DNA of 64,000 nucleotides from Jonquetella anthropi DSM 22815 (lineage in GTDB: Bacteria > Synergistota > Synergistia > Synergistales > Dethiosulfovibrionaceae). Both the position numbers and the translations under genes were made by a program. Every line of letters starts with the position of its first letter. The stretch's first letter is position 1. Shown here piece after piece: positions 1 to 6,990 of the stretch. Location of the stretch: positions 982,349-1,046,348 of the forward strand of contig NZ_CM001376.1 in the NCBI RefSeq assembly GCF_000237805.1, given 5' to 3'. Under the pieces are notes generated by a model. It did no database searches, was not told where the DNA came from, and saw only the letters and a list, made by a program, of their open reading frames with translations.

Positions 1-828
1 GGCGTCACCACCATCGGCCGGGTTTTCACCCCCGCATTGGGCCGGGATATGATCGTCGCTTCGACGACCGGCACCAGCGCCATCAACCGGGTCGAGGCCA
101 TGATCCGCAACACCGTTCTGGGCATTGCAGTCGCCAAGTCGATCGGCAAGACGAACCCCACAGTCGGCATTTTAAACGTCGAAGGCGCCCAGCTGGTCTT
201 CAAGGCCCTCAAAAAGCTTCAGGAAGCCGGCTACCCCATCACCTTCGGCGAAAGCAAGCGGGCTGACGGCGGCTCGGTTCTCCGGGGCAACGACATCCTT
301 CAGGGCGTTGTCGACATCTGCGTCTGCGACACTCTGACCGGCAACGTGCTGATGAAGATGTTCTCGTCGTTCTCCACCGGCGGTTCCTTCGAGGCCACTG
401 GCTGGGGCTACGGCCCGTCGGCCGGCGAGGGCTGGAAGCACGTGGTCAACATCATCTCCCGCGCCAGCGGCGCGCCGGTCATCGCCAACGCGCTGGCCTA
501 CTGCGGCGCCGCCGCTTCCGGCAAGCTGCCCGAGCTGGTCGCCCAGGAAATGGCCGCCGCGAAGAACGCCGGTTTGGACGACGTGATCGCCTCCTTCCTT
601 CCCAAGCCTCAGGCCGCCGCGGAGGAAATCAAGGCGCCTGCCGCCGAACCCACCGACGAGGAGATTCACGGCGTCGACGTGCTGGCTATTGAGGACGCGG
701 TGCGCGAGCTCTGGAAAAACGGCATCTACGCCGAAAGCTCCATGGGCTGCACCGGCCCGGTCGTCAAGCTGAACAAGAAAAACGAGGAGAAGGCCAAGGA
801 AATCCTCAAGGCCGCCTCTTTCATCTAG
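1..828 (+). CDS. grdD: Glycine reductase complex component C, alpha subunit (GrdD), 3' part
   Basis: The reading frame is open from the first base, so the start lies outside the window; about 275 C-terminal residues are visible. In glycine reductase, component C takes the carboxymethyl-selenoether product from component A and releases acetyl phosphate, which yields ATP. GrdD is the subunit related to PlsX/phosphate acyltransferases. The C-terminal motif MGCTGPV, with a conserved cysteine, is typical of GrdD. Between the acyltransferase-like body and this tail lies an Ala/Glu/Pro-rich linker (around bases 610-660). A strong terminator follows directly, so this is the last gene of its operon. 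Sarcosine and betaine reductases share component C, so the substrate is not fixed by this gene alone. Confidence 0.88.
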   Translation, partial: GVTTIGRVFTPALGRDMIVASTTGTSAINRVEAMIRNTVLGIAVAKSIGKTNPTVGILNVEGAQLVFKALKKLQEAGYPITFGESKRADGGSVLRGNDILQGVVDICVCDTLTGNVLMKMFSSFSTGGSFEATGWGYGPSAGEGWKHVVNIISRASGAPVIANALAYCGAAASGKLPELVAQEMAAAKNAGLDDVIASFLPKPQAAAEEIKAPAAEPTDEEIHGVDVLAIEDAVRELWKNGIYAESSMGCTGPVVKLNKKNEEKAKEILKAASFI

Positions 829-840
829 TCTGAACGAACA

Positions 841-880
841 AAAAAGAGGCCGGACGGCAAAAGCCGTCCGGCCTCTTTTT
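841..880 (+). terminator. Rho-independent terminator after grdD
   Basis: An 18-bp perfect stem (841-858 with 863-880) has an AAAA loop and a terminal T run, 13 bases after the grdD stop codon. Confidence 0.93.
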
Positions 881-920
881 AATGAACAAAAACGTGGACG
901 CAAGGGGAGAAACAAAGGCA

Positions 921-969
921 TCAAAACAAAAAAACGCGGGTTCTTTTCGGACATCCGAAAAGAACCCGC
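921..969 (-). terminator. Terminator of the cold-shock gene
   Basis: A 15-bp stem (936-950 with 955-969) with a 4-nt loop is followed on the minus strand by a T-rich tract (921-934). It lies downstream of the csp stop codon. Confidence 0.9.
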
Positions 970-1001
970 CGATAGTTCAGCTTCTTGGGCTCACGCGGAG
1001 C

Positions 1002-1199
1002 TTAGAGCTTCACCACATTCGCGGCCTGAGGACCCTTCTCGCCCTCAACCACGTCGAACTCAACCGAGTCGTTCTCGTCCAGGGACTTGTAGCCGGTCAT
1101 ATTGATCGCGCTGAAGTGAACGAAAACGTCCTTACCCTCTTCAGTGGTGATGAAGCCGTAGCCTTTCGTTGCATTGAACCACTTGACAGTGCCTTTCAT
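1002..1199 (-). CDS. csp: Cold-shock domain protein (CspA family)
   Basis: This 65-aa single CSD protein has the usual length for the family. It starts [17 protein letters not shown], carrying the RNP1-type motif KGYGFI, and then VFVHFSAI (RNP2-type). Members bind single-stranded RNA and DNA and act as RNA chaperones. The open frame extends 15 codons upstream, but this ATG begins the conserved domain and has GGAGG upstream (around 1208-1213). A promoter lies just upstream and a terminator just downstream, so it is monocistronic. Confidence 0.95.
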   Translation of the reverse strand: MKGTVKWFNATKGYGFITTEEGKDVFVHFSAINMTGYKSLDENDSVEFDVVEGEKGPQAANVVKL

Positions 1200-1271
1200 T
1201 ACGCGTGTGCCTCCAAAAAATAAATATTGCCTCTCGCGGTGCAAGAAGCTGTGACTTGCGTCACTGGAAGA

Positions 1272-1300
1272 ATTATCCTTTATTTACCCTTAAAAGTCAA
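1272..1300 (-). promoter_or_regulatory. Sigma-70-type promoter of csp
   Basis: On the minus strand, TTGACT (1295-1300) and GATAAT (1272-1277) are separated by 17 bp. The predicted 5' UTR is about 65 nt, shorter than the long leaders of some enterobacterial csp mRNAs. Confidence 0.8.
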
Positions 1301-1315
1301 TCTTGGATTTATTTT

Positions 1316-1348
1316 TATGCAAAACGAGCGAACCGATTGGTTCGCTCG
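1316..1348 (-). terminator. Terminator of the M15 peptidase cassette
   Basis: A 10-bp stem (1325-1334 with 1339-1348, loop GATT) is followed on the minus strand by TTTTGC and an A/T-rich tract. Confidence 0.85.
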
Positions 1349-1372
1349 TCGTCTGGCGGTCCCCGGCGAGGA

Positions 1373-1714
1373 CTACACTCCAAGGTGAACATATCCTTTT
1401 TCCTGATACGGCAAAATCTGATTAAAGCCGCACTCTTCCGCAGCCCGGCAGATGGCCCTCAGCAATCCTGAGTCAGCGGCGACGTCAACAGCCCGGCCTC
1501 GTAAATGCCGGCTGCGGGGAACGCCGCCCACGGCCCTGTTGTGGCTGGGACACCGAGTTCCGCTCGTGATGCGCAGGGGGCCGACGCGCTCCCACAGCTT
1601 TTTTACCGCCGCGTCCAGCTCCGGCGCCGTCAGGTCGAGCCCGCAGCACGGGCAGGCGGGCGATACGGCCAGTGCCGCGCTTTTCGACATGCCGTCAGAA
1701 ATTACCAGAGTCAT
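1373..1714 (-). CDS. M15-type peptidase, small endolysin-like protein
   Basis: This 113-aa protein looks like a short peptidase M15 (D-Ala-D-Ala carboxypeptidase/endolysin-type) domain. Visible motifs are SGTRCPSHN, then SRHLRGRAVDVAA (zinc-ligand H and D) and the C-terminal YVHLGV (third ligand His). The N-terminal region has a CPCC motif. The ATG at 1714 is preferred to the 39-codon-longer frame: it has a strong AAAAAGGAGGA site and overlaps the stop of the upstream 36-aa ORF (ATGA). There is no classical signal peptide. It is the last gene of the small cassette reading down from 2478. A phage-derived or domesticated lysin is plausible but unproven. Confidence 0.8.
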   Translation of the reverse strand: MTLVISDGMSKSAALAVSPACPCCGLDLTAPELDAAVKKLWERVGPLRITSGTRCPSHNRAVGGVPRSRHLRGRAVDVAADSGLLRAICRAAEECGFNQILPYQEKGYVHLGV

Positions 1715-1821
1715 CGTTGTTCCTCCTTTTTCCTCCCGTCGTCGGGAACTCCGCCGCTCTCGAGCAGCCGCCCCATCAGGACGAAAATCATCGCTAGAAT
1801 CTGACGCTCTCTTACTCCCAC
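1711..1821 (-). CDS. Tiny hydrophobic protein, 36 aa
   Basis: This short ORF starts with GTG after GGGGAGGTGA (spacing about 6) and ends in an ATGA overlap with the M15 gene. It also overlaps the end of the YvrJ-like gene. The product has a short hydrophobic stretch (residues 8-20, ILAMIFVLMGRLL) and a charged tail ending KKEEQR. Translational coupling on both sides supports it as a real gene. The family is not recognised; a holin-like or membrane-peptide role next to a peptidase is speculation. Confidence 0.5.
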   Translation of the reverse strand: MGVRERQILAMIFVLMGRLLESGGVPDDGRKKEEQR

Positions 1822-1979
1822 CTGCCGTCACCTCCCCTTCTCAGAGAGGCTATCGCCCTCTGAAGCTCGTTAATGGCCTCGGTCAGCGTTTCCAGTTTCC
1901 GTTCCGTGCGCACTAAAAGCCACGCCGCCACGGCGACTGCAAAGCCGTTTTGAAGCCATCCGGTCATCGACTCGTCCAC
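1812..1979 (-). CDS. YvrJ-family small membrane protein
   Basis: This 55-aa protein starts at GTG, preceded by AAAGGAGG (around 1985-1992). One membrane segment (residues 8-22, WLQNGFAVAVAAWLL) is followed by RTERKLETLTEAINELQRAI. This layout of short TM helix plus amphipathic coil matches the YvrJ family of Firmicutes. Function is unknown. It sits between DUF2922 and the M15 peptidase, an arrangement in which such genes commonly occur. Confidence 0.72.
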   Translation of the reverse strand: MDESMTGWLQNGFAVAVAAWLLVRTERKLETLTEAINELQRAIASLRRGGDGRWE

Positions 1980-2009
1980 ATCGCGCCTCCTTTCTCTTCA
2001 ACTCCTGCC

Positions 2010-2222
2010 TTACGCCAGCAGGTCCGTGACGTTCCGGGCGATCACTTCCGCCTTCAGCAAGCCGGAAGGCCCTTGAACGAACGCCGCCTTCTGAGCCACG
2101 ACAGTTTCCATTGCCGTTCTGACGGCCGCCTTGTCCAGCCCCGACTTAGGGGACGGCAGCGTGATGGTCATCTGGCTCTCGTCAGGCCGGCTGAACGCCA
2201 GCCGCAGTGACTTCGTCTCCAT
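2010..2222 (-). CDS. DUF2922-family protein
   Basis: This 70-aa protein carries the pattern of DUF2922: KSLRLAF near the start, ITLPSPKSGLD in the middle, and VIARNVTDLLA at the end. ATG at 2222 is chosen because AAAGGAGG lies 8 nt upstream; the alternative GTG at 2231 would sit on top of that site. It is the second gene of a cassette starting with a DUF1659 gene. Role unknown. Confidence 0.8.
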   Translation of the reverse strand: METKSLRLAFSRPDESQMTITLPSPKSGLDKAAVRTAMETVVAQKAAFVQGPSGLLKAEVIARNVTDLLA

Positions 2223-2262
2223 ACGTTTCACCTCCTTTCGTCATCTCTCACTCGCACCTCGC

Positions 2263-2478
2263 CTACTCAATCACCGACGTGTCATGCCGGATCAGGCTCA
2301 CGACTTCCGGCTCGATCAGAGCGCCCAGAGCGGAACCGATCGCTGACAGAGAGTCAGCGGTCGCGTTTCCAGCAATACCGTTGACAGACGACGTGCGGTA
2401 CTTGGGCTGCCCCGAAGGAGTCGTCCCAGCAGCAGTCTGCAGCTGGAGCACGCTCTTGCGGAATACCTGAGTTGCCAT
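2263..2478 (-). CDS. DUF1659-family protein
   Basis: This 71-aa protein resembles DUF1659: an N-terminal strand, then GTTPSGQPKYRTSSVNGI, then an Ala-rich helix (SAIGSALGALI). It has a strong GAGGAGG site before ATG. It is the first gene of the DUF1659-DUF2922-YvrJ-36 aa-M15 cassette and has a good promoter just upstream. Function unknown. Confidence 0.8.
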   Translation of the reverse strand: MATQVFRKSVLQLQTAAGTTPSGQPKYRTSSVNGIAGNATADSLSAIGSALGALIEPEVVSLIRHDTSVIE

Positions 2479-2508
2479 GTTTTCACCTCCTCGTTTTATG
2501 ATGACAGC

Positions 2509-2537
2509 ATGTTATCATTTGCCGATTTACTTGTCAA
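2509..2537 (-). promoter_or_regulatory. Promoter of the DUF1659-M15 cassette
   Basis: On the minus strand, a perfect TTGACA (2532-2537) and TAACAT (2509-2514) are separated by 17 bp. The -10 lies about 30 bp upstream of the DUF1659 start codon. Confidence 0.8.
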
Positions 2538-2576
2538 TATGGCCGAAAAAATAAATACTTTAAGTAATTTGGGCGC

Positions 2577-2625
2577 GTAAAAAAAGAGCTCACCCGAAGG
2601 CCGTCAGGCATTGGGAGAGCTCTTT
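2577..2625 (-). terminator. Terminator of bioY
   Basis: A 9-bp stem (2583-2591 with 2617-2625) has a long, partly structured loop. It is followed on the minus strand by a T run, just after the bioY stop. Confidence 0.8.
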
Positions 2626-2635
2626 ATAATTGGGT

Positions 2636-3190
2636 CTATTTCGACTGGCCCGCAGCAGCGCTGAGACGGCGGTTCACCGCACAGCCAAGCAGGGACAGGA
2701 CGACGCATTTCACCGAGTCCATCGGAAGGAAGATCAGGCAGCCGGCTGTTAAAGCCTTCGCGAACGGCATGGCCACGCCGTTGACATGGTTCATGACAAA
2801 CCAGAGCCAAGGCACGCCGCAGATGTAAAGGACCGCGAGCCCTGCAAAGCTCGCCAGCAGGCAGCGCACGAAGCTGCGGCTCCCGCCTGCCAGAAGGCCG
2901 ATCGTGAACGCGCAGGCGATGAAGCCTAAGATAAACCCGAAGGTGGGATGGGCGAAACTCCCCGGGCCGCCGCCGAAGCTGAAGACAGGAGCCCCAGCTA
3001 GGCCGACCAGCGCGTAAACAACAATAGCCAGAGCGCCGTCGCGGGCCCCCAGCATCAGGCCGGCAAGCCCAACGAAAAAGAACTGCAGCGTGAACGGAAC
3101 AGGCCCCAACGGAACGACGATCCGTCCGCCGACCGCGCACAGCGCCGCAAAAAGAGCAATTAGCACCATTGAACGAGCTTTCAACCGCAT
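2636..3190 (-). CDS. bioY: Biotin transporter substrate-binding protein BioY
   Basis: This 184-aa integral membrane protein, probably six helices, is the S component of an ECF-type biotin transporter. BioY hallmarks visible are the N-terminal LIALFAALCAVGGRIVVPLG, then VPFTLQ, then the Gly-rich GLAGAPVFSFGGGPGS. No biotin ECF A/T genes are adjacent, so it either works alone or uses a shared module elsewhere. ATG at 3190 follows GGGAG. The gene has its own promoter overlapped by a BirA-like operator, and its own terminator. Confidence 0.93.
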   Translation of the reverse strand: MRLKARSMVLIALFAALCAVGGRIVVPLGPVPFTLQFFFVGLAGLMLGARDGALAIVVYALVGLAGAPVFSFGGGPGSFAHPTFGFILGFIACAFTIGLLAGGSRSFVRCLLASFAGLAVLYICGVPWLWFVMNHVNGVAMPFAKALTAGCLIFLPMDSVKCVVLSLLGCAVNRRLSAAAGQSK

Positions 3191-3214
3191 CGCTCCCTTT
3201 TTTAAGATAGACCC

Positions 3215-3243
3215 ATTATGCCGACGCGGCCGCTTTATGTCAA
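3215..3243 (-). promoter_or_regulatory. bioY promoter
   Basis: On the minus strand, TTGACA (3238-3243) and CATAAT (3215-3220) are separated by 17 bp. The start site would be about 3208, giving a short leader. Confidence 0.8.
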
Positions 3244-3268
3244 CTATTATTATAGTTTAAGTTTACAA
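3237..3268 (-). promoter_or_regulatory. BirA-like biotin operator
   Basis: TTGTAAAC (3261-3268) and GTTGACAT (3237-3244), read on the minus strand, are an inverted pair 16 bp apart. This matches the known BirA operator plan (TTGTAAAC-N15/16-GTTTACAA) with two mismatches in the second arm. It covers the -35 box, as expected for biotin-dependent repression of bioY. Confidence 0.72.
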
Positions 3269-3286
3269 TTTATTAATTTTGGCGAG

Positions 3287-3319
3287 ATAAAAGGCCTGCC
3301 GCCCAGAAGGGCGGCAGGC
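3287..3319 (-). terminator. Terminator of the ABC/TudS-like operon
   Basis: An 11-bp perfect stem (3294-3304 with 3309-3319) is followed on the minus strand by CCTTTTAT, just after the stop of the gene at 3326. Confidence 0.88.
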
Positions 3320-3325
3320 TGTGTA

Positions 3326-3934
3326 TCAGTCTTTTTCCCGCTCGTCTTCCGTCCGACAGGCGGACAGAAGGCGTTTTTTGACCGAGCTCCATCGGCACGT
3401 GGACGGCTTTTCCGAGTCCACGCCGGTCATCGGCAGGGGCGACAGGCCGCGGCGGCTCCACTCTTCCTGAAGGGTCCGAATGAAAACCCCCGGGCCGGGA
3501 ACGGCCCGGCACCCGCGAACCGACCGGCTGATCGCCTCCGGGTCGGAAATGACGCCGCCCAGATAGCCGATGCAGGTTTTCGTCACCCCGCAGGTCGGGC
3601 TGCCCTCGACGCCGACGACGCCCAGCACGGTGACACCGTTTTTTATGTCGTCCTCCAGTTGATCCAAAACCGGTTCCAACAGGGCACGGCAGTGTCGCCT
3701 GTAGGCCGGCGTGTCGTACTGGTCGCGCGTCTGCCCCCACCGGCGGCGTCCGGCAAAGGTCGTCTCCGGACAGGGCAGCTGAACGATCCCCCAGCCTTCT
3801 TTAATGAGCGGGAGGACCAACTCTTTCAGCGCGCCCGAATAGGATCCGTACCCGTCGACTTTGGCGCAGACGTTGAGAAGGCAGTGAGCCAGCACGACGT
3901 AGCCGGTTCGCTCGGGAAGCCCGGCCTTTTTCAT
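3326..3934 (-). CDS. TudS-related putative desulfidase (CD3072-type)
   Basis: This 202-aa protein has three cysteine motifs resembling those of DUF523/TudS proteins: AHCLLNVCAK near the N terminus, LPCPE, and GSPTCG. TudS thiouracil desulfidases bind a catalytic [4Fe-4S] cluster with three cysteines. The spacing and the HCLLN start fit the CD3072-type subgroup, whose substrate is not known. ATG at 3934 is preceded by CGGAGGAA; the frame is open 17 codons further upstream without conservation. It is the last gene of an ABC transporter operon, 14 bp after the binding-protein gene. That suggests, without proof, that the transporter imports a sulfur-containing compound. Confidence 0.72.
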   Translation of the reverse strand: MKKAGLPERTGYVVLAHCLLNVCAKVDGYGSYSGALKELVLPLIKEGWGIVQLPCPETTFAGRRRWGQTRDQYDTPAYRRHCRALLEPVLDQLEDDIKNGVTVLGVVGVEGSPTCGVTKTCIGYLGGVISDPEAISRSVRGCRAVPGPGVFIRTLQEEWSRRGLSPLPMTGVDSEKPSTCRWSSVKKRLLSACRTEDEREKD

Positions 3935-3948
3935 CGCAGTTCCTCCGA

Positions 3949-5229
3949 TTAGAACGCCTTGCGCGCCTCGAGGATTTCCTTCCACGCCTGAGCGGCCGCG
4001 TCGTCAAGAGCCTGCTTGATGGGCTTGTTCTCCAGCAGGATGGCGTCGAGAGCCTTGGACATATTGTCGTGGATGGCGTAGCCGTTGACGATCCGAGGAT
4101 CGATGAAGCCGTTCTCAAACGCCGGCAGGGCGGCCAGCTTGCCCGGGTCTTCCTTCTCGGCGAAAGCCTTGAACTTGTCGCTCTTGAGGATCTGCCAGCT
4201 CAGCGGCAAATAGCCGGAACGGGTTCCCCACTCCCACTGATTTTCAGGCTTCAGGAAGAACTTGAGGAACCGGAACGCCGCCTGACGGTCGGCTTCCGGG
4301 CAGGTGTTGAAGATGGCCACGTTGGTGCCGGAGAACAGGCTGGCGCTTCTGACGTCCTTCGGAAGCGGGGCCGCGCCGTATTCGATGCCGCCGGCCTTGC
4401 AGGCCTCGTTGATGTTGGGAAGCTGGGACATCTGGGTGATGCCCATGGCAGCCTCGCCGCGGCCGAACGGGCCGGTGATGTACTTCTCTTCTCTGGCAAT
4501 ACGGGCGTAGCCGATGCGAATCAGGCCGACCAAGAACTCATAGGCTTTGACGCCCGGTTCCTCGTTGAAGGTGATCTTGTCGTTAGCCTCGTCATACACG
4601 TGTCCGCCGGCCTGCTCGACCCACTGGCTGCCGTCGATCATGACCGACTGGTTGAACGCCAGCCCGTAGACCTTGTGTTCCGGATCGGTCAGGGCCTTGG
4701 CCGCCGCTTCCAGCTCGGCCCACGTGGTCGGGACGGCAATGTGCTTGTCGGCCAACATCTTCTTATTGTACAGAAGGAGGAAGGTTCCCTTGTTGAACGG
4801 CAGGGCGTAATGCTTGCCGTCCCAGACGCTGGACTCGCGGAGAAATTCCGGAATGTCGGCCAGCTCTTCTTTGGTGAAGCCGTTTTTGGGATCGGCCATC
4901 ATGTCGTCCAGCGGCTGAGCAAATCCGTTCAGCACGTAGGAGACGAGACGGTTGTTGTAAATCATCGCCAGAGCCGGCATGTTGTTCGCCTTGGCCGCGC
5001 CTTCCAGCTTGGCGAACAGATCCCGGTAGTGCCCTTGGAACACGAGCTCCACGTTGTACTCGTCCTGAGCGTTGAACTTGGCGGCGATGTCCTTCAAAAC
5101 CGCCTCGTTCTCGCCGGTCATGGCGTGCCAGAACTGAATCGTCTTGCCGCCTTCCTTGGCCCACGCGCCGGCGGAGAACAGCCCGACCGCCGCTAAAACG
5201 ACGCCTACTCCAGACAAAAACTTCTTCAA
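3949..5229 (-). CDS. ABC transporter substrate-binding protein, family 1 (UgpB-like)
   Basis: This 426-aa exported binding protein has a signal peptide at residues 1-24 (MKKFLSG...AGAWA). The mature start KTIQFWHAMTGENEAVL is typical of UgpB and other family-1 proteins that bind glycerol-3-phosphate, sugars or diesters. LPFNKGTFLLLYNKKML and NQWEWGTRSGYLP are also characteristic. The start codon is TTG, with AGGAGG 8 nt upstream. It is the fourth gene of an operon ATPase-permease-permease-binding protein-TudS-like. The true ligand cannot be told from sequence. Confidence 0.88.
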   Translation of the reverse strand: MKKFLSGVGVVLAAVGLFSAGAWAKEGGKTIQFWHAMTGENEAVLKDIAAKFNAQDEYNVELVFQGHYRDLFAKLEGAAKANNMPALAMIYNNRLVSYVLNGFAQPLDDMMADPKNGFTKEELADIPEFLRESSVWDGKHYALPFNKGTFLLLYNKKMLADKHIAVPTTWAELEAAAKALTDPEHKVYGLAFNQSVMIDGSQWVEQAGGHVYDEANDKITFNEEPGVKAYEFLVGLIRIGYARIAREEKYITGPFGRGEAAMGITQMSQLPNINEACKAGGIEYGAAPLPKDVRSASLFSGTNVAIFNTCPEADRQAAFRFLKFFLKPENQWEWGTRSGYLPLSWQILKSDKFKAFAEKEDPGKLAALPAFENGFIDPRIVNGYAIHDNMSKALDAILLENKPIKQALDDAAAQAWKEILEARKAF

Positions 5230-5288
5230 CCTGATGACCTCCTGTAGAGTGCAAGATATCGTAACCCTTCCGTCGCCGAAAGGAGAAA

Positions 5289-6107
5289 CTACCCTTTTGT
5301 TCCGGCCCTATCCACCGCCCGGAGAAAGTTCTTTTGAAACAGAAGATACAGCCCGATGATCGGCAGAATAATGACCGTCGCGGTCGCCATCAGAAGGTGG
5401 TACCGTATGCCCGCCTCGTTGGTGAAGACTGACAGGGCGACAGGCAGCGTCCGCATTTGGGGAAGATCAGTGACGATGAGCGGCCAGAGGAACTCGTTCC
5501 AGCTCAAAATGACCCGCAACAGCCCGATCGTTACCAGAGCGGGCCGAGCCAGCGGAACCATGATCTGGAAGAGAAACCGAATGTTCGAGCAGCCGTCAAT
5601 CCGGGCGGCATTGTACAGGCTTTCCGGAACGGACAAGAAATACTGGCGCAGCAGGAAAATGCAGAACGCGCTGGCCGTCCACGGCAGAATAAGCGCCGTG
5701 TAGGTGTTCACCAGCCCCATCTTGGACAGGGTGACGTAGTTGGGGATCAGCAGCGCTTCGCCCGGAATCATCATCGTGGCCACGCAGAGGGCGAACAGGA
5801 CGTCCCGACCGAAAAAGTGAAGCCGTGAAAAGCCAAACGCGGCGAAAATCGTCGTGACGAGCGTCCCAGCAGTCACGCAGACGGTGACGAAAAAGCTGTT
5901 GAACAGGTACGTCCACAGCGGAATTTCCTTCGCCACCTGCAAATAGTTTTCCCAGTGAAAGACCTGAGGGATAAAAATTGGCGGCATGGCGAACGCCTCG
6001 CCGGGCGTCTTGAGGGACGTGGATATCATCCAGACGAACGGCAGAAGGGTCAGAAACGCGCCAAGCAGCAGCACCGCGTACATTAAAAAGAGTCCCAGTC
6101 GTCTCAT
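5289..6107 (-). CDS. ABC transporter permease (UgpE/MalG-like)
   Basis: This 272-aa inner-membrane permease has about six helices. The EAA loop (SLYNAARIDGCSNIRFLFQIMVP) contacts the ATPase. WMISTSLKTPGEAFAMPP after the first helix is typical of the UgpE/MalG family. The start MRRLGLFL at 6107 is chosen because TAGGAG lies upstream and hydrophobicity begins there. It stands 10 bp after the other permease. Confidence 0.9.
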   Translation of the reverse strand: MRRLGLFLMYAVLLLGAFLTLLPFVWMISTSLKTPGEAFAMPPIFIPQVFHWENYLQVAKEIPLWTYLFNSFFVTVCVTAGTLVTTIFAAFGFSRLHFFGRDVLFALCVATMMIPGEALLIPNYVTLSKMGLVNTYTALILPWTASAFCIFLLRQYFLSVPESLYNAARIDGCSNIRFLFQIMVPLARPALVTIGLLRVILSWNEFLWPLIVTDLPQMRTLPVALSVFTNEAGIRYHLLMATATVIILPIIGLYLLFQKNFLRAVDRAGTKG

Positions 6108-6117
6108 GGCCCGGCTC

Positions 6118-6990
6118 CTAATAGTGAACCCGCCGGCGGCCAATCCTGAACTGAATCAGGTTGCACGCCGAGATGACGGCGAAAAGCACCAGCACCGCCG
6201 CCGAGGCGATGCCGTAGTGGTGCTGGTTGTAGAACTTCTCGTAAACGTAGTACACCAACGTCATGCCGCAGCTCGACGGGCCGACGCTGTTTCGGAACAG
6301 CGTGTAGGACAGGTCGAACATCTTAAAGCACTGAATGGCCGATATGACGCTCACAAAAAGAAGCGTTGGTGAAAGGAGCGGCAGCGTCACGTACCAAGTT
6401 CGCTGCAGAAATCCGGCGCCGTCCAGAGCGGCCGAACGGCTGTACTGCTCGTCGATCGTCTGAAGTCCCGTCAGAAATATCAGCACGTTGTAGCCCGTGC
6501 TCTTCCACACGCCCAAGATGACGAGGGCCCACCGCGCCCAGTCGGGATCCTCAAGCCACGCCCTCGGGCTGATCCCGACCGACTCCAACAGGAAGTTGAG
6601 AAGCCCGTGGGTCGAGTGAAACATCCAGTTCCACACCAAAGCGACGGCCACCGACGAGGTGACAAACGGGAGAAAGTAGACGGTCTGAAACAGCCGCCGC
6701 AGGCGGGCCGGTCCGTTGAGAGCCAGAGCGATTCCCAGCCCGAACAGCACCGACAGCGGCAGCGTGAACCCGACGTAAAACAGGGTGTTGCGAACCGCCT
6801 TCCAGAAGTCCGGATCGTTCCACAGGTAAACGTAGTTGCTCAGTCCGCGCTCGAACACCGCGTCGCGGAAGTAGTTGTACCGGGCGTAAAAGCTCATATC
6901 CACAGTGCGCCCCGCGGGGTACAGGGTAAAAATCCCCAGCACGGCCAACGCCGGCAGAATCCAGAGCAGGCCGTAAAGGAACTTTTTCAT
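6118..6990 (-). CDS. ABC transporter permease (UgpA/MalF-like)
   Basis: This 290-aa membrane protein starts MKKFLYGLLWILPALAV. It has an EAA-like loop (QYSRSAALDGAGFLQRTWYVTLPLLSP), as in UgpA-type permeases. The reading frame is open for 51 more codons upstream, inside the ATPase gene, but those encode no conserved sequence. ATG at 6990 overlaps the ATPase stop by 4 bp. It pairs with the permease at 5289-6107. Confidence 0.9.
   Translation of the reverse strand: MKKFLYGLLWILPALAVLGIFTLYPAGRTVDMSFYARYNYFRDAVFERGLSNYVYLWNDPDFWKAVRNTLFYVGFTLPLSVLFGLGIALALNGPARLRRLFQTVYFLPFVTSSVAVALVWNWMFHSTHGLLNFLLESVGISPRAWLEDPDWARWALVILGVWKSTGYNVLIFLTGLQTIDEQYSRSAALDGAGFLQRTWYVTLPLLSPTLLFVSVISAIQCFKMFDLSYTLFRNSVGPSSCGMTLVYYVYEKFYNQHHYGIASAAVLVLFAVISACNLIQFRIGRRRVHY

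Noticed and set aside
172-954. 260-codon minus-strand frame opposite grdD
   Set aside because: It runs through the grdD terminator and has no homology signal.
882-1223. 113-codon plus-strand frame opposite csp
   Set aside because: It contains the csp terminator hairpin and lies opposite a highly conserved gene.
3218-3952. 244-codon plus-strand frame opposite the TudS-like gene
   Set aside because: The minus-strand frame has conserved Cys motifs, a ribosome site and an operon context; this frame has none.
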